In this document: in pieces, positions 40,891-49,797 of the stretch
How positions within the stretch are numbered: the first letter of the stretch is position 1
How the letters are laid out: the number at the start of each line of letters is the position of its first letter
Assembly: GCF_000934745.1 (NCBI RefSeq)
Contig: NZ_JYNO01000010.1
Location: forward strand, 1 to 64,000
Direction of reading: 5' to 3'
Length of the DNA: 64,000 nt
DNA from: Desulfonatronum thioautotrophicum
GTDB lineage: Bacteria > Desulfobacterota > Desulfovibrionia > Desulfovibrionales > Desulfonatronaceae
The notes under the pieces: generated by a model
What the model saw: only the letters and a program-made list of their open reading frames with translations
Told to the model about the DNA's origin: nothing
Databases searched by the model: none
Translations under genes and position numbers: made by a program

Positions 40891-42069
40891 TCAGTCGTTC
40901 AGCAGGGCGTCCTGGACCAAATCCAGAGCGGTGACCAGGGTCTGGTCGTCCAGGGCGTAGGAGAAGCGGACGCAGCGGTCATCTCCAAAAGCCGCACCAG
41001 GGACCAGGGCCACTCCGGCCTGCTCCAGGACATGGGTGCACAAGGCCTCGGACGTATTTCGCTGCGGCGTATACAGGGCGTCCAGCCTTGGGAACAGGTA
41101 GAATGCGCCGTCCGGACGCGGGCAGACCACGCCGGGCCAGGATGTGATCCGTTCCAGGGCCAGATCCCGGCGGCGTTGAAACGCGGTGCGCATCTCCTGC
41201 AGGCTGTCCATGGGGCCGGTCAGGGCCGCCAGGGCTGCTTTCTGGGTGATGGAGCAGACATTGGAGGTGCTTTGCCCTTGGACGCGAACCATGGCCTTGA
41301 CCAGATCCGGGTGGGCCAGGACGTAGCCGATCCGCCATCCGGTCATGGCCATGGATTTGGACAGACCGTTGACCACCGCGACCTTGTCCGGAAACCGGAC
41401 CCACCAGGAAACAGCGCTGCTGGGCCGTGCCGGAGCATAAACCAGCTGGTCGTAAATTTCATCCGAGATCACGAAGATATCCCGCTCCATGGCCCAACCG
41501 ATCAGAGTGTCCAACTCGTCCTGGGTGTAATGGCAGCCGGTGGGGTTGGAGGGGGAGTTGAGCACCAGGATGCGTGCAGACGGCGAGGCATGACGTTCCA
41601 GGTCCTCCGTGGTGATCAGAAAGCGTTTTTCCGGGGTGGACGGGATGATCACCGGTTTACCCTCGGCCAACAAAACCATAGGCGGATAACTGACCCAGTA
41701 CGGGGCCGGGATGAGCACTGTCTCGCCGGGATTCAGCAGGACCTGGAACAGGTTGTACAGGGCATGTTTGCCCCCGTTGCTGACCATGATCGCCTCGGTG
41801 GGCAGCTCGTCCTGGCCGCTGATCCCGGCGAAATAGGCGGCGACAGTCTTGCGCAAAGCCGGTATGCCCGGAACCGGAGTATACCGGGTAAATCCCTCAT
41901 CCAGAGCGTCTTTGGCTGCCTGACGAACATGTTTCGGGGTCGGAAAATCCGGTTCGCCGACGGCCAAGCTGATGATCTTCCTCCCTTGGGCGGCCAGTTC
42001 CTGGGCCTTGGCATTCACCGCCAGGGTGGCCGAAGGGGGAATGGAAAGGATTTTTTTAGCGATGCGCAT
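40891..42069 (-). CDS. Class I aminotransferase, aspartate aminotransferase type
   Basis: The 392-residue PLP enzyme starts MRIAKKILSIPPSATLAVNA and shows the class I set: VGEPDFPTPKHVRQAA, the coenzyme-contacting LVLNSPSNPTGCHYT, FVISDEIYDQLVY with the Asp, NGLSKSMAMTGWRIGYVLA with the PLP-binding Lys, and a C-terminal CVRFSYALDD with the substrate-binding Arg. It belongs to the subgroup Ib aspartate aminotransferases. The frame extends 37 codons upstream, but the ATG at 42069 fits the family and follows GGAG. Confidence 0.92.
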   Translation of the reverse strand: MRIAKKILSIPPSATLAVNAKAQELAAQGRKIISLAVGEPDFPTPKHVRQAAKDALDEGFTRYTPVPGIPALRKTVAAYFAGISGQDELPTEAIMVSNGGKHALYNLFQVLLNPGETVLIPAPYWVSYPPMVLLAEGKPVIIPSTPEKRFLITTEDLERHASPSARILVLNSPSNPTGCHYTQDELDTLIGWAMERDIFVISDEIYDQLVYAPARPSSAVSWWVRFPDKVAVVNGLSKSMAMTGWRIGYVLAHPDLVKAMVRVQGQSTSNVCSITQKAALAALTGPMDSLQEMRTAFQRRRDLALERITSWPGVVCPRPDGAFYLFPRLDALYTPQRNTSEALCTHVLEQAGVALVPGAAFGDDRCVRFSYALDDQTLVTALDLVQDALLND

Positions 42070-42246
42070 GGGAACTCCTGAAAAAGACGAGGTTTGGACA
42101 TTAATGGCCGCAAGAGTGAGGGCAGCCTCTGACTCGGGATTTTGTAACTCCAAAGGTCGGCTGAGCACAAGCATCGACAAGACTCTTTTCAGGCGGAAGT
42201 ATTGACCGGAATGGATGAACGATTCAAGGTAGGTCGGGGGGGAGGG

Positions 42247-42277
42247 GAATTCAGGATTCAGGATTCAGGATTCAGGA
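42247..42277. repeat. Heptanucleotide tandem repeat
   Basis: Four near-perfect copies of GATTCAG lie in the 312-base gap (42070-42381) between divergent genes. The rest of the gap has no recognisable gene; promoters for both neighbours are expected there. Confidence 0.65.
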
Positions 42278-42381
42278 GCTGGAAGTGAAATGGGGGGAGA
42301 TTGGAGATCGTTTGGGATTTGAAAACAGGGACAATGGGGAGTCGGTTGTGGTAGTGCACATGAAAACAGGAGTAGCCGCCC

Positions 42382-43080
42382 ATGGATGACGTGGGTGAAC
42401 GGTATGCGCGAACCCGGCAGTATGTGGATGAACTTGCGTTGCGGCATGGCCGCACGCCAAACGATGTCCAAATCATCGCGGTATCCAAGTACCAGCCGGC
42501 AGCGGCGGTTGCGGCGGTGGCCGAAAAGGGTCAGTGCGACTTTGGAGAGAATTACGTTCAGGAAGCGCTACGCAAGCAACATGAGGTTGGCCGACCTGAC
42601 CTGCGCTGGCACTTCCTGGGCAGATTGCAACGCAACAAGGTCAAGTATCTACCGGGTCATTTCAGCATGTTTCATGCCTTGGATGACGCCAAGTTGGCGC
42701 TTGATTTGCATAAAAAGTTCCACGCAGTCAATCAAACCCTGGAAGTACTTATCCAGGTGAATGTTGGGCAGGAGCCGCAAAAAGGCGGGGTATTGCCGAG
42801 GGAGTTGCCGGGCTTGGTCAATCAGCTTGAGGCGATGCCTTCTCTACTCCTGCGGGGCCTGATGACCTTGCCTCCCTTTGACGTGGATGTGGCGGACAAG
42901 CAACGGTTTTTTTCCGCACTTCGCAATTTGCGAAATGCTGAGCAGGTCCGAACCGGATGGTCGTTGCCCGAGCTTTCCATGGGCACCACGGATGACTTTC
43001 CCCAGGCCATTGCCGAGGGGGCGACCATGGTGCGCATCGGGACCCGAATTTTCGGGGATCGCCCGGTGCACGGTTCATGA
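42382..43080 (+). CDS. YggS/PLPBP pyridoxal phosphate homeostasis protein
   Basis: The 232-residue protein has the alanine-racemase-like barrel of the YggS family: DVQIIAVSKYQPAAAVAAVA with the PLP-binding Lys, FGENYVQEALRKQHEVGRPD, WHFLGRLQRNKVKYL, LLRGLMTLPPF and ELSMGTTDDFPQAIAEGATM with VRIGTRIFGDR. These proteins bind PLP and balance vitamin B6 pools rather than catalyse a known reaction. Length is normal and the gene appears intact. Confidence 0.94.
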   Translation: MDDVGERYARTRQYVDELALRHGRTPNDVQIIAVSKYQPAAAVAAVAEKGQCDFGENYVQEALRKQHEVGRPDLRWHFLGRLQRNKVKYLPGHFSMFHALDDAKLALDLHKKFHAVNQTLEVLIQVNVGQEPQKGGVLPRELPGLVNQLEAMPSLLLRGLMTLPPFDVDVADKQRFFSALRNLRNAEQVRTGWSLPELSMGTTDDFPQAIAEGATMVRIGTRIFGDRPVHGS

Positions 43081-43265
43081 GCCGCAGGGCAATCGTGGCG
43101 TTAAGCGGCCATTACTGGAGAAATGAATTGTTTGGAATGGTTTTGCTTTCCTGTTTTGTCTTTGGGGTGCCGAGGACACGGACCGGAAATCTCCATCAGA
43201 TGGAATGCGTCAATGCGTGGGGACGCAACAGGTCTTCACGCGGCAAGAGGAGTTGAGGGAACCTC

Positions 43266-44027
43266 ATGGATCTGGCGACGATCATCGGGGTAGTGCTTTC
43301 CTTTGGGCTGGTCATTTCCGCGATCATGATGGGCAGCAGCCTGTTCGTGTTCGTATCCATCCCTTCCGCATTGATCGTTCTCGGCGGCACCCTCGGGGCA
43401 ACGCTGGTTCACTATCCCTTGGGACATATTCTTGGCGTGGCCGGTGTGGTCAAGAATTGTTTTTTTGCCCAGTTGCCCAAGCCGTCAGAGACCATCGGCC
43501 AATTTTTGGAGTACGCCAACCGGGCCCGCAAGGAGGGCATTCTCTCCCTGGAGCCCCTGCTCAAGGAAATCGACGACCCCTATCTGCGCAAAGCCATGCA
43601 GCTGACGGTGGACGGAGTGGAGCCGCAGATGATCCAGGACATCATGGAAACGGAGATCGCCTATCTCCAGGAACGCCATGAGACTGGGGCGGACATATTC
43701 GCGGCCATGGGCATGTACGCTCCGGCCCTGGGGATGATCGGCACGGTCATCGGCCTGGTGCAGATGCTGCAAAGCATGGACGATCCGGCAGCCATTGGAC
43801 CGGCCATGGCCGTGGCGTTGATCACCACGTTCTACGGTGCCGTCCTGGCCAACCTGGTATTCAATCCGCTTTCCGGAAAATTGCGCACCCGGAGCAAGGA
43901 GGAGGTACTGCTCCGGGAGTTGGCTCTGGAAGGGATCTTGTCCATCTCTCGTGGTGAAAATCCAAGAATCATCGAGGAGAAACTCAACGGATACCTGCCT
44001 CCGAAAATGCGGACGCAATCGGACTGA
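43266..44027 (+). CDS. motA: Flagellar motor stator protein MotA
   Basis: The 253-residue protein has four membrane segments, with GVVLSFGLVISAIMMGSSLF at the start and MGMYAPALGMIGTVIGLVQM and AMAVALITTFYGAVLANLVF in the third and fourth, plus the cytoplasmic loop charges that contact FliG (RKEGILSLEPLL). With MotB it forms the ion channel that drives rotation. The ATG is preceded by GAGG. It opens the flagellar operon that runs to fliQ. Confidence 0.93.
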   Translation: MDLATIIGVVLSFGLVISAIMMGSSLFVFVSIPSALIVLGGTLGATLVHYPLGHILGVAGVVKNCFFAQLPKPSETIGQFLEYANRARKEGILSLEPLLKEIDDPYLRKAMQLTVDGVEPQMIQDIMETEIAYLQERHETGADIFAAMGMYAPALGMIGTVIGLVQMLQSMDDPAAIGPAMAVALITTFYGAVLANLVFNPLSGKLRTRSKEEVLLRELALEGILSISRGENPRIIEEKLNGYLPPKMRTQSD

Positions 44028-44086
44028 TCCAACCGGATTGACCTTGTTTGGATTGGTAACTGTTCAATAACTTGTGGCAAGCATGT

Positions 44087-44167
44087 CCTGGATGCCGGCC
44101 TCCGCGGGCATGACGAGCTTGAGAATACGTGCCATCTCAGTCATTCCCGCGCAGGCGGGAATCCAGG
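44087..44167. repeat. REP-like pair of inverted GC-rich hairpins
   Basis: ATTCCCGC-GCAG-GCGGGAAT (from about 44143) is a perfect 8-base hairpin inside TCATTCCCGC...GGAATCCAG. A diverged reverse-complement copy, TGGATGCCGGCCTCCGCGGG, lies at 44088-44107. The pattern resembles the widespread ATTCCC-GGGAAT repeats described for Neisseria (dRS3). It lies in the motA-to-next-gene gap, where it may modulate readthrough. Confidence 0.6.
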
Positions 44168-44258
44168 GGCAGAGACAATTTTAGGGCTTGCCCGGCCTTT
44201 TTTGAGCAATTACTCGGATTGATCCTACCGGGCTGATTTGGCGGTCGGGAGGGGCCTC

Positions 44259-45095
44259 ATGGCCAAAAAACGGGAAAAAAAGCAGGCACCGCCCCAAACT
44301 CCGGGGTGGCTGTTGACCTTTACAGGGTTGATGATCCTGATCATGGCGTTCTTTGTCTACCTGGTAACCAATGCGTCGTTGATGGATGAGCGGCGAATCC
44401 GCTTGGCCATCGGTTCGTTGCTCGGCACTTTTGGCATGGCAACGGCCAAGCCGGATGTTCTGGGGGTTCGGGAAATGGTGGACACCGTTCACCCCGGGCC
44501 GATCCCGCCGGACCACGACCTGGCCGCGCTCAAGGACCTGCTGTGGGACGATATCGAGGAGGACCTGCAGTTCGTCAGCAACCGGTTCGTTCAGATCTTT
44601 AGCGTCAACACGGCAGTTTTGTTCGAACCGGGACAGACCGCGCTTTCCCCCGAGGGGCGGGTGTTTCTGGAGCAGGTGGTCCCGGTGTTGCAGACCGTGG
44701 CTTCCCCGGTGCAGATTGCCGGGCACACCTCGATTTTGCGCGATGAGTTTGCAGCGGACTACCAGGTCGAGATGCAGGACGAGATTCCGGACCCATCCTG
44801 GGCGCTGTCCCTGTTCCGGACGATGAGTGTCTATCAATTCTTGCTGGAGCGAGGCGTTCCGGTGGACAATCTCCGGATGGAGGGGCTGGGACGCTTCCAG
44901 CCTCGCGGGAACCCCCAAACGCCCGAGGGACGCCGGGCCAACAGACGGGTGGAGTTCATCCTGGACCGGCGGGCCGAATCCTGGTCACCCCGTTTGGCCC
45001 GCCCAGAGGTCATGGTCACACCGGAGCAGTTCATCTACCGGGACTTCATCTTCAGGTTTCCGGATGATCCGGCTCCCGACCCGATTCGTCCTTAA
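44259..45095 (+). CDS. MotB-like OmpA-domain protein lacking the channel aspartate
   Basis: The 278-residue protein has one N-terminal membrane segment (LLTFTGLMILIMAFFVYLVT) and a C-terminal OmpA peptidoglycan-binding domain (VQIAGHTSILRDEFAADYQV, RRANRRVEFILD). In MotB the membrane segment holds an essential Asp (F-S-D-L); here that position is Gly23 (F-T-G-L). It therefore should not conduct protons by itself and may be a structural or regulatory stator partner. GGGAGG precedes the ATG at 44259. It is followed by a second, complete MotB. Confidence 0.85.
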   Translation: MAKKREKKQAPPQTPGWLLTFTGLMILIMAFFVYLVTNASLMDERRIRLAIGSLLGTFGMATAKPDVLGVREMVDTVHPGPIPPDHDLAALKDLLWDDIEEDLQFVSNRFVQIFSVNTAVLFEPGQTALSPEGRVFLEQVVPVLQTVASPVQIAGHTSILRDEFAADYQVEMQDEIPDPSWALSLFRTMSVYQFLLERGVPVDNLRMEGLGRFQPRGNPQTPEGRRANRRVEFILDRRAESWSPRLARPEVMVTPEQFIYRDFIFRFPDDPAPDPIRP

Positions 45096-45147
45096 GACGG
45101 GAGCCCCTTGCCGGAGAGTCTGAAAGGAGAACCTGAACGGAGCGAGA

Positions 45148-45867
45148 GTGGCCAAGCGAAAGAGAAAAGGCGGAGGGAGCAAGGTTGATCCCATGGGGTG
45201 GTTGACCACGTTCTCCGATTTGATCACCCTGCTCTTGACCTTTTTTGTCCTACTGTTGAGCATGTCCTCCATGGATCGACAGGTGATCACCGAGGCCATG
45301 ACCCTTTTTGGAGCCAATCTGGGGGTTGTTTCCAAACAGACCGCCGGTCGCATTCCCACCAAGGTGGAAATTGTCGTGGAGTTGTTGGAACGCCCCTGGG
45401 AGTTTCGGGATAATGAGCAGCGTATCCGGGATTTATTGTTTCCGGACGATGTGTTGCCGCGGGAAATACCCCGTTCCACGCTGGACGAGAATCTTCGGCT
45501 ATTGGAACGCCCGGAAGGGGTGGCCATTCTGCTCACCGAGGATCTGCTTTTTCCCTTGGGAGGCTACACGCTGAATGATCCCGCCAAGCGGCTTTTGGAA
45601 ATTTTGGCGCCCTTGGTTTTCTTCGTTCCCAACGTTGTGAACGTCTCCGGGCACACGGACAGCCTGGTGGGCCGAACCATGGACAACGACACCCTGTCCG
45701 CTTTGCGGGCTTTGTCCGTACTGGAGGTCCTCCTGGCCGCCGGGGTTCCGGATGCCCAGCTGACCGTCTCGGCGTATGCGGAGCGCATGCCGGTGGGAGA
45801 CAACCGAACACCTGAAGGGCGGGCCCTGAATCGACGGGTGGAAATTCTTTTTAAAACTGCATTGTAG
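45148..45867 (+). CDS. motB: MotB flagellar stator protein
   Basis: The 239-residue protein has the MotB membrane segment WLTTFSDLITLLLTFFVLLL with the proton-binding Asp24, a linker, and an OmpA domain (VVNVSGHTDSLVGRTMDNDT, ALNRRVEILFKT) that anchors it to peptidoglycan. It starts at GTG with GGAG upstream. The Asp distinguishes it from the MotB-like paralog just upstream, and it is the likely functional stator partner of MotA. Confidence 0.92.
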   Translation: MAKRKRKGGGSKVDPMGWLTTFSDLITLLLTFFVLLLSMSSMDRQVITEAMTLFGANLGVVSKQTAGRIPTKVEIVVELLERPWEFRDNEQRIRDLLFPDDVLPREIPRSTLDENLRLLERPEGVAILLTEDLLFPLGGYTLNDPAKRLLEILAPLVFFVPNVVNVSGHTDSLVGRTMDNDTLSALRALSVLEVLLAAGVPDAQLTVSAYAERMPVGDNRTPEGRALNRRVEILFKTAL

Positions 45868-45941
45868 CGCGGTCTTTGCAGAGGCCTGGACCGCTGGCCG
45901 GTCCACGCGCCTTTCCCGCTGACCCGGCAACGAGGTGAAAC

Positions 45942-46454
45942 ATGGCAAAAAAGGACGCAACCCCGGTGGAGGAAGAACCGAAAAAGGGGGGCAAGGCGAA
46001 ATGGATCATCCTGCTACTGGTTTTGTTGCTGCTGGGTGGTGGCGGGGCGGCCGCCTACTGGTTTTTGATGGGGCCGGGGGTCGAGTCCGGCGAGCAGGCT
46101 CAGGAGCAGGCAGCTCCAGGGACAGGACCGCCTGGAACCAGGACGGATTTTACCCCGGAAATCGTCAGGCTGGATCCCTTTATCGTCAATCTGGCCGACC
46201 CATTGGGCAGGCGGTTTCTGCGCATGACCCTGGATGTTGAGGTGCGGGATCGGGCCGCGGTGAGCGAAGTGCAGCGTTCCACCTCGCGCATCCGAGATGC
46301 CGTGATCCTGCTTTTGGCCGGGAAATCGTTTGCCGACTTGGCCAGCATGGAGGGCAAGATCACCCTGAAAAATGAGATCGTGGAGCGGCTGAACCAGATC
46401 GTTGGCGGCGGCAGGGTAACCAATGTGTACTTTACGGAATTCGTGGTCCAGTGA
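45942..46454 (+). CDS. fliL: Flagellar basal body-associated protein FliL
   Basis: The 170-residue protein has a lysine-rich N-terminus, one membrane segment (WIILLLVLLLLGGGGAAAYW) and the FliL periplasmic domain: VRLDPFIVNLADPLGRRFLR, LDVEVRDRAAVSEVQRSTSR and a typical C-terminus VTNVYFTEFVVQ. FliL surrounds the stator and increases torque. GAGGTGAAAC precedes the ATG. Order motB-fliL-fliM is the usual one. Confidence 0.9.
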   Translation: MAKKDATPVEEEPKKGGKAKWIILLLVLLLLGGGGAAAYWFLMGPGVESGEQAQEQAAPGTGPPGTRTDFTPEIVRLDPFIVNLADPLGRRFLRMTLDVEVRDRAAVSEVQRSTSRIRDAVILLLAGKSFADLASMEGKITLKNEIVERLNQIVGGGRVTNVYFTEFVVQ

Positions 46455-46508
46455 TTCCTTTGAAGAGGCTGGAGGCGGAATCATGAGTGCATCACGGGCG
46501 GGAACTGT

Positions 46509-47486
46509 ATGACCAAAATACTGTCGCAGGATGAAGTTGATTCGCTGTTGCGGGGATTGACCGGCGGAGAAATTGAGACCGAGGCCGCGGCAGCCGGGGA
46601 CGACAGCGGTATCATCTCCTTTGATTTGGCCAACCAGGACCGGATCATTCGTGGACGGATGCCGGTCCTGGAGATTGTCAACGACCGGTTTGCCCGACTG
46701 GCCTCCAGTGCTCTGGCCAATTCCATGCGCAAGAAGGTCGATGTCAACCCGGTGTCCATTGACATGTCCAAATTCGGGGACTTCATGCGCTCTCTGCCCG
46801 TGCCCACCAGTATCAATATTTTCAAGATCGACCCCTTGCGCGGCAATGCCATTCTGGTGGTGGACACCAGGCTGGTTTTCGCCCTGGTGGAAAACTTTTT
46901 CGGAGGGCAGGGCAGTCAGCCCAAGGTTGAGGGACGCGACTTCACACCCATTGAACAGTCCGTGATCGAGCGGGTGGTGAAGATTTTTTTGGCCTCCATG
47001 GAGCAGGCCTGGACCCCGGTGCATGATGTGCATGTCGAACTCATGCGCACGGAGATCAATCCCCAGTTTGCCAGTATTGTTCCCCCCAGCGATGTGGTCA
47101 TCGTGATTTCCATGGAAGTGGAACTGGAAAATGCCATTGGCTCCCTGGTCTTCTGCCTGCCGTACTCCACTATTGAGCCGATTCGCTCCAAGTTGTACGC
47201 CTCGTTTCAATCCGAACGTCTGGAAGTGGACCATGCCTGGCTTTCCCGATTCAAGGAACGGTTACTGGAAATTCCCGTGGAACTGGTGGTGCCCCTGGGG
47301 CGAACCGCCATCACCGGTCGCCAGCTTCTGAACCTGGAGATCGGGGATATTCTCCTGCTGGACACGGACACGGAGCAGTCGCTGGAGGTGAAGATTCAGG
47401 GGGTGGAAAAGTTCTTCTGCCTCCCCGGCTTCGTCAAGGCCAACAGGGCCTTTCAGGTGGTCAAGGAAGCGGATGTGCGCTACTGA
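46509..47486 (+). CDS. fliM: Flagellar motor switch protein FliM
   Basis: The 325-residue protein begins TKILSQDEVDSLLRGLTGGE, the N-terminal peptide that binds CheY-phosphate, followed by the middle domain (FGDFMRSLPVPTSINIFKID, ALVENFFGGQGSQP) that contacts FliG and a C-terminal SpoA domain that binds FliN (LNLEIGDILLLDTDTEQSLE). It is a component of the C-ring that sets rotation direction. Confidence 0.95.
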   Translation: MTKILSQDEVDSLLRGLTGGEIETEAAAAGDDSGIISFDLANQDRIIRGRMPVLEIVNDRFARLASSALANSMRKKVDVNPVSIDMSKFGDFMRSLPVPTSINIFKIDPLRGNAILVVDTRLVFALVENFFGGQGSQPKVEGRDFTPIEQSVIERVVKIFLASMEQAWTPVHDVHVELMRTEINPQFASIVPPSDVVIVISMEVELENAIGSLVFCLPYSTIEPIRSKLYASFQSERLEVDHAWLSRFKERLLEIPVELVVPLGRTAITGRQLLNLEIGDILLLDTDTEQSLEVKIQGVEKFFCLPGFVKANRAFQVVKEADVRY

Positions 47487-47611
47487 CGAGACACGACTGA
47501 CAGGCTCGACTGAAAGACACGACTGACAGAAACCACTGACAGGCACGGAACAGTCCGCAATCAACCAACAGCCCGCCGAGCCGGGCGGCAGAGACAGCAT
47601 CGAGGTTCCGC

Positions 47612-48172
47612 ATGAGCGACGAGGGGATGGACCAGGACAAACTGGCTGAAGAATGGGCCAAGGCTCTGGAAGAGATGGATCAAGGGGGCGAACCGGAAGA
47701 TCCTTTCGAGGCGGCGACCAAGGCCGCGAGCCAGGCCGGCGCGGCAAACGAGAGCCAGGAAGGCATGGCGGATGAATGGGCCAAGGCGCTGGCCATGGAA
47801 GAAGAAAACCAGCTGAAGAAAGAGCGGCAGCAGAAGTCCTTTGCCGCCAAGACCGAGGAACCCAAGTTCAAAGATTTGACGTCCGATGCCAAAACCCCCA
47901 AGGAGAAGACCAAGCGGGATCTGGACTTCATTCTGGATATTCCTCTGGATGTTTCCGCTGAACTGGGGCGGACCAAGCTGTTGATCAACGAGCTGCTGCA
48001 GCTGGGCCAGGGGTCCGTGGTGGAGCTGAACAAGCTGGCTGGTGAACCTCTGGAAATCTACGTCAACGGCAAGCTGGTGGCCCGGGGCGAGGCCGTGGTG
48101 ATCAACGAAAAGTTCGGGGTGCGCTTGACGGATATCATCAGCCCCATCGAGAGGGTGAAGCAACTTGCCTGA
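47612..48172 (+). CDS. fliN: Flagellar motor switch protein FliN
   Basis: The 186-residue protein has a long acidic/alanine-rich N-terminus with repeated DEWAKALA units (EEWAKALEEMDQG and DEWAKALAMEEEN) and a C-terminal SpoA domain: FILDIPLDVSAELGRTKLLI, LLQLGQGSVVELNKLAGEPL and EIYVNGKLVARGEAVVINEK. It is an ordinary C-ring FliN with an extended N-terminus. It overlaps fliO by 8 bases. Confidence 0.94.
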   Translation: MSDEGMDQDKLAEEWAKALEEMDQGGEPEDPFEAATKAASQAGAANESQEGMADEWAKALAMEEENQLKKERQQKSFAAKTEEPKFKDLTSDAKTPKEKTKRDLDFILDIPLDVSAELGRTKLLINELLQLGQGSVVELNKLAGEPLEIYVNGKLVARGEAVVINEKFGVRLTDIISPIERVKQLA

Positions 48173-48521
48173 TCCAGTTGATCCGAATGCCGCCGCACCG
48201 ACCTGGGATTTCGGGTTCGCCGCGCTGAAAATGGTTGGCGGGTTGTTCCTGGTTCTGGGGCTGCTGTTCCTGCTTCTGTATCTGCTCAAGCGCTATGGGC
48301 ACAAGGCCGGACTGACCCGACAGCTGTCCTCGGACCTCAAGCTGGTGGCCCAGATGGCCCTTGGACCACGCAAAAGCGTGGTTGTGGTCCGGTATTTGAA
48401 TAAAGACATGGTGCTGGGCGTGACGGATTCCTCCATCACGCTGCTCACGGAGACGCGCCATGACCAACACGACACGGATTTTTCGACGCACTTGGAGCAT
48501 TCTCGGACCAAAGCCGGTTAA
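48165..48521 (+). CDS. fliO: Flagellar export protein FliO
   Basis: The 118-residue protein has one membrane segment (MVGGLFLVLGLLFLLLYLLK) and a small cytoplasmic domain with LKLVAQMALGPRKSVVVVRY and MVLGVTDSSITLLTE, matching FliO, which helps assemble the FliP ring. Its start overlaps fliN, and its last 62 bases overlap the fliP start in another frame, so translation of all three is probably coupled. Confidence 0.85.
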   Translation: MPDPVDPNAAAPTWDFGFAALKMVGGLFLVLGLLFLLLYLLKRYGHKAGLTRQLSSDLKLVAQMALGPRKSVVVVRYLNKDMVLGVTDSSITLLTETRHDQHDTDFSTHLEHSRTKAG

Positions 48522-49266
48522 AGTCGGTTTCACGGTCCTGGTTCTTTTTTTTCTTCCCTTCCTGGCCACGCTGGCCGGGGCCCAGACCGGGGCACCGAGC
48601 CTGAACCTGACCTTGAGCGGCGGAGCCAGCGAGCCGGACAACATTTCCATTGCCCTGGAAATTCTTTTTCTCCTCACAGTCCTCTCAGTGGCTCCGGCGA
48701 TCTTGCTGACCGCCACCTGCTTTACCCGCATCATCATTGTCTTTTCGTTCATCCGCCAGGCCATGGGCACCCAGCAGATGCCGCCCAACCAGGTGTTGGC
48801 CAGTTTAGCCATTTTTTTGACGTTCGTGATCATGATGCCCGTAGGCAAGGAAATCAACGACACCGCCCTGCAACCTTATCTTGCCGAAGATATCGGTTTT
48901 CAGGAGGCCCTGAACAGGGCCGAGCAGCCGATGCGGACCTTCCTGTTCAAACATACCCGGGAGAAGGATCTTTCCCTTTTCTACTCCATTACCAACATGG
49001 ATCGCCCGGCCAACCGGGACGAAGTGCCGACCCTCATCCTGGTGCCGGCCTTCATGATCAGCGAATTGAAAACCGCTTTTCAGATGGGATTCTTGATCTA
49101 TATTCCCTTTCTGATTCTGGACATGGTCGTGGCCAGTATCCTGCTCTCCATGGGCATGATGATGCTACCGCCGGTGATGATTTCTCTGCCGTTCAAGCTG
49201 TTGTTGTTCGTCATGGTGGATGGCTGGAATTTGCTGATTTTCTCTCTGGTAAACGGATTTGCCTGA
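48460..49266 (+). CDS. fliP: Flagellar export gate protein FliP
   Basis: The 268-residue protein starts with a signal-like segment (VGFTVLVLFFLPFLATLAGA), then shows the FliP core: LFLLTVLSVAPAILLTATCF, TRIIIVFSFIRQAMGTQQMP, PNQVLASLAIFLTFVIMMPV, and near the end FLIYIPFLILDMVVASILLS. FliP builds the export gate with FliQ and FliR. The only ATG in front of the signal segment lies within fliO, giving a 62-base overlap. No alternative GTG or TTG is present. Confidence 0.94.
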   Translation: MTNTTRIFRRTWSILGPKPVKVGFTVLVLFFLPFLATLAGAQTGAPSLNLTLSGGASEPDNISIALEILFLLTVLSVAPAILLTATCFTRIIIVFSFIRQAMGTQQMPPNQVLASLAIFLTFVIMMPVGKEINDTALQPYLAEDIGFQEALNRAEQPMRTFLFKHTREKDLSLFYSITNMDRPANRDEVPTLILVPAFMISELKTAFQMGFLIYIPFLILDMVVASILLSMGMMMLPPVMISLPFKLLLFVMVDGWNLLIFSLVNGFA

Positions 49267-49394
49267 CGTGGCGCTACGTTTGGAATGTGGAATTTGCAGT
49301 CCGTGTTCTGTCTGACGTTTTCCTGCCGGTCCGAGCAGAGCCTCGATGCGGTGGTGCTTCCTGAATCCTTTTCCCTCTTTGCCTGGAGGTATGC

Positions 49395-49664
49395 ATGACT
49401 CCTGAATTCGTGATCGGTTTTGCCCGTCAGTCCATTGAGCTGACCTTGATGATCGCTCTGCCCATGCTGGGAATCGGCCTGATAGTGGGGGTTTTGGTCA
49501 GCATCATCCAGGCCGCCACCCAAATCCAGGAAATGACCCTGACCTTCGTGCCGAAGATCATTTCCATTTTTTTGGCGCTGCTCATCTCCTTCCCATGGAT
49601 CATGGATAAGCTGGTTACTTTTACACGCGAAGTGTTTCTGAATCTGCCCAACTACGTTGGATAG
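49395..49664 (+). CDS. fliQ: Flagellar export gate protein FliQ
   Basis: The 89-residue protein has two membrane segments (LTLMIALPMLGIGLIVGVLV and FLALLISFPWIMDKLVTF) around VSIIQAATQIQEMTLTFVPK, exactly the FliQ pattern. GGAGG precedes the ATG. It lies 128 bases after fliP, and that gap contains no gene. fliR does not follow within the window. Confidence 0.94.
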   Translation: MTPEFVIGFARQSIELTLMIALPMLGIGLIVGVLVSIIQAATQIQEMTLTFVPKIISIFLALLISFPWIMDKLVTFTREVFLNLPNYVG

Positions 49665-49682
49665 ATCGGGAAGTTGCCAGAG

Positions 49683-49738
49683 ATCGATTTCGATCGCGAT
49701 TTCGATCGCGATTTCGATTTCGATTCCGATTTCGATAC
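49683..49738. repeat. GATTTC-type hexamer repeat tract
   Basis: Nine or so units of GATTTC and GATCGC separate the end of the flagellar operon from the type II secretion genes. The tract resembles 40821-40877. Confidence 0.65.
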
Positions 49739-49797
49739 TGATTCAGAGCACTTGTTGCTCGAGGACAAATCTGCCCTGACCCTTTGGGCGGACCTTC

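Noticed and set aside
43125-43150. Possible sigma-54 promoter before motA (TGGAATGGTTTTGCT)
   Set aside because: The distance between the GG and GC elements is one base short of the strict sigma-54 spacing and the -24 element is weak.
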